From Bacteroidota bacterium (GTDB lineage Bacteria > Bacteroidota > Bacteroidia > Cytophagales > Cytophagaceae), in the NCBI GenBank assembly GCA_023392125.1, contig JAEVZS010000033.1:144223-208222 (forward strand): a stretch of DNA of 64,000 bases, written 5' to 3'. Below the pieces are notes generated by a model. That model was not told the DNA's origin. It saw nothing but the letters and a program-made list of their open reading frames with translations, and ran no database searches. Positions 62,351 through 64,000 of this stretch are shown in pieces. A program made the position numbers and the translations under genes. Within the stretch, counting starts at the first letter, position 1, and each line of letters begins with the position of its first letter.

Positions 62351-63030
62351 TGTCATTAATATTAAGTATGGAAACCTCGACCAATGTTTGTTCGGTCGCG
62401 CTTTATAAGGAAGCAGAGTTACTGGCTGTATCAGAAATTACGATTCAGAAATCGCATTCGTCGTTACTTACAGTAATGATTCAGGATATTGTACAGCATA
62501 GTGGCTATGCCCTGAATGAGCTTAAGGCAGTGGCAGTTTCAGCTGGTCCGGGTTCATATACGGGATTGCGAATTGGTAGCTCGGTTGCAAAAGGATTGTG
62601 TTATTCACTGGATATACCATTGATTGCAATTGACACATTGCATGCTATGGCTGTTTCGGTAAATCGCTATAATACAGAGGGGCACCTTGTTTGTCCGATG
62701 ATTGATGCGCGGAGAATGGAAGTATACCACAGTTTGCTGGATAATGTGGGAAATGTGATAGAGCCGTCTGCCCCGAAAATACTTGATGAAAACTCTTTTA
62801 GTGAAATACTGGATAATAATTCGGTTCTTTTCTTTGGCAACGGAGCGTTTAAGTTTTATGAATTAGTCAGAGAGAACGATAATGTGAAATATATAGCCGG
62901 AATGTATCCTTCTGCAAAAGATATAGGTGTTCTTGCCTGGAGGGCTTTTCAGAAAAAAGATTTTGCGGATATTGTATACTTCGAACCAAATTATCTTAAG
63001 GAATTTATGTCCGGAGTCAGACAAAACTAG
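62350..63030 (+). CDS. tsaB: tRNA threonylcarbamoyladenosine biosynthesis protein TsaB
   Basis: 226 aa. The N-terminal ASKHA domain has MSLILSMETSTNVCSVAL, and the conserved VSAGPGSYTGLRIGSSVAKGLC segment identifies TsaB (YeaZ). It is the non-catalytic partner of TsaD in the t6A pathway for tRNAs reading ANN codons. The start overlaps the TauE stop by one base of a TGATG pair, so the genes are translationally coupled. Confidence 0.95.
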   Translation: MSLILSMETSTNVCSVALYKEAELLAVSEITIQKSHSSLLTVMIQDIVQHSGYALNELKAVAVSAGPGSYTGLRIGSSVAKGLCYSLDIPLIAIDTLHAMAVSVNRYNTEGHLVCPMIDARRMEVYHSLLDNVGNVIEPSAPKILDENSFSEILDNNSVLFFGNGAFKFYELVRENDNVKYIAGMYPSAKDIGVLAWRAFQKKDFADIVYFEPNYLKEFMSGVRQN

Positions 63031-63038
63031 TTTGAAAA

Positions 63039-63551
63039 ATGGAAAATGAAATCGTAAATAAAGTAGCTCAATCCGGTTTAGTGACTATTGATCTACAGGA
63101 TTTTTATCAGGAAGGAGAACGGGTTGTATACGACCTTAGTGCAAACCTGTATCAGGGGCTGGTCCTGAAGGAAAAGGATTTTCGGTCATTTATAAAAGAG
63201 CATGACTGGTCTGTGTATCGAGATAAATATGTATCTATTGTATGTACGGCCGATGCAATTGTTCCTTCCTGGGCATATATGTTATTAATTACAAAAATAC
63301 AGCCATATGCCAGAAAAGTTGTTGTCGGATCAGTGGAAGCGCTGGAACAGTTGCTGTATAGTGATGCGCTTAGCAGAATTCGACCGGAAGATTTTAGAGA
63401 TGCAAAAGTTGTTGTAAAAGGATGTGGTGATTTGCCTGTACCTTTATTTGCTTATGGAGAAATTGTACGTTTGTTACTGCCGTTTGCTTCAAGTATTATG
63501 TATGGTGAACCATGTAGTACTGTTCCTGTATATAAAAGGCCTAAACAATAA
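63039..63551 (+). CDS. DUF2480 family protein
   Basis: 170 aa, eight bases after tsaB. The sequence (GLVTIDLQDFYQEGERVVYDLSANLYQGLVLKEKDFRSFIKEHDWSVYRDKYVSI and VKGCGDLPVPLFAYGEIVRLLLP) matches DUF2480, which is confined to Bacteroidota. There is no catalytic residue pattern I can point to. Being the last gene of the TauE-tsaB-DUF2480 run hints at a link to tRNA modification only weakly. Confidence 0.85.
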   Translation: MENEIVNKVAQSGLVTIDLQDFYQEGERVVYDLSANLYQGLVLKEKDFRSFIKEHDWSVYRDKYVSIVCTADAIVPSWAYMLLITKIQPYARKVVVGSVEALEQLLYSDALSRIRPEDFRDAKVVVKGCGDLPVPLFAYGEIVRLLLPFASSIMYGEPCSTVPVYKRPKQ

Positions 63552-63899
63552 ATTTTACTTTTGGTCGAGTGATTGGGAACTCTGTAATGTAATATTTTGT
63601 AATAAGATTGCTGATTTTAATTCTGGGATCTGATTGCAATTGGCTTATAACCAGTATATAGTTGTGTATTTTTCTGGTTTTTATATGATTTTGACAGTAT
63701 TTCGTACCAATTGTTTAGTAATCTGACAATTGATTGTCTTTAATCTTCATTAGAGAGGCGATGATATAAAATTGCCTCAATTTGCTTTTTGGATTCAGGT
63801 GTTTGCTATACCTTTGCAATCCGTCTCAGATAAAAAGCAGAACACGGATCGTTCTTTTGAAAAGTTAGCCTGGATTCTAAAAAAAGTTAGTAAATTATT
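63552..63899. other. Intergenic region without a gene
   Basis: About 350 AT-rich bases after DUF2480. A 63-codon frame at 63772 has no coding character. I see no clear terminator after the DUF2480 stop. Confidence 0.4.
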
Positions 63900-63931
63900 T
63901 TGGGATTTTGGGGATATTTTTCTTATCTTTG
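63900..63931 (+). promoter_or_regulatory. Strong Bacteroidota promoter at the right edge
   Basis: TTG (63900-63902, in TTTTGGG) and TATCTTTG (63924-63931) are spaced by 21 bp and match the consensus closely. No start codon with a sensible frame follows in the remaining 69 bases, so the transcript may begin a stable RNA or a gene whose coding part lies outside. Confidence 0.7.
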
Positions 63932-64000
63932 CACCCGCTTTTGTGAGGAAAGGGATTGGGTAGAGAGATGGCAGATAATAAAAGGTTTTAAAGGCCGGAA

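Noticed and set aside
63772..63963. 63-codon frame at the right edge
   Set aside because: It overlaps the strong promoter, starts at a non-ATG codon and has no coding character.

Overview
The window is a contiguous piece of a Bacteroidota chromosome, of moderate GC with AT-rich patches. The evidence is the gene families present (DUF4403, DUF5723, DUF2480, DUF4625, DUF4834, a short CarB, many lipoproteins with a K-rich stretch after the lipid Cys), the general lack of clear Shine-Dalgarno sites, promoters of the Bacteroidota TTG-N19-23-TAnnTTTG type, and a type II-C CRISPR-Cas9 locus whose repeat belongs to the GTTGTGATTTGC class seen in that phylum. I cannot name the genus.

Layout. 1-5 kb: the end of a FAD/Fe-S oxidase, an unusual membrane acyltransferase fused to a bulb-lectin domain, and two small genes. 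5-8.3 kb: peroxide defence (1-Cys peroxiredoxin, OsmC), an orphan HEPN-like protein and a class II aldolase. 8.8-15.3 kb, minus strand: accD, a class I aldolase, a DUF4834 protein, carB and a YihY protein. 15.4-17.4 kb: small genes and an ExbB/ExbD pair. 17.5-28.6 kb: CRISPR-Cas island. 28.8-42.4 kb: methyltransferase, the polA operon, gamma-carbonic anhydrase, a MarR-MFS-SDR operon, maa, htpG and a possible metal-related envelope cluster. 42.5-50.3 kb: an envelope/lipoprotein operon ending in a radical SAM gene, a FeoB-associated small protein, suhB and a catalytically degenerate Lnt homologue. 50.5-64 kb: rubrerythrin-like protein, Crp regulator, YiaA, tRNA-Val, DedA, GNAT, PfkB kinase, DUF4403, M61 peptidase, rpmH-rnpA, S41 peptidase, TauE, tsaB and DUF2480. 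The window ends at a strong promoter whose product lies outside.

The CRISPR-Cas island reads left to right: leader 1, array 1 (24 repeat units, 23 spacers), a 105-aa ORF of unknown function with its own promoter, tracrRNA with an intrinsic terminator, a structured 0.6-kb gap with a stray repeat-like element, cas9 (1539 aa, all nuclease motifs intact), terminator, cas1, cas2, leader 2, array 2 (24 units, 23 spacers). The tracrRNA anti-repeat fixes the crRNA sense as the minus strand, opposite to cas9 and tracrRNA. Yet the conserved leader sits at the low-coordinate end of both arrays and the decayed repeat at the high-coordinate end. crRNA transcription therefore seems to run toward the leader. 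The leader also holds an inverted copy of the repeat core, so the leader and first repeat can form an 11-12 bp hairpin in both arrays.

The best leads are this CRISPR architecture, including the unexplained 105-aa ORF and the repeat-like element before cas9; the acyltransferase-lipobox-lectin fusion; the Lnt homologue that has lost its catalytic Glu and Cys; and the orphan HEPN protein with a destroyed RX4HXY motif. All functional statements come from reading the sequence; no database search was run.
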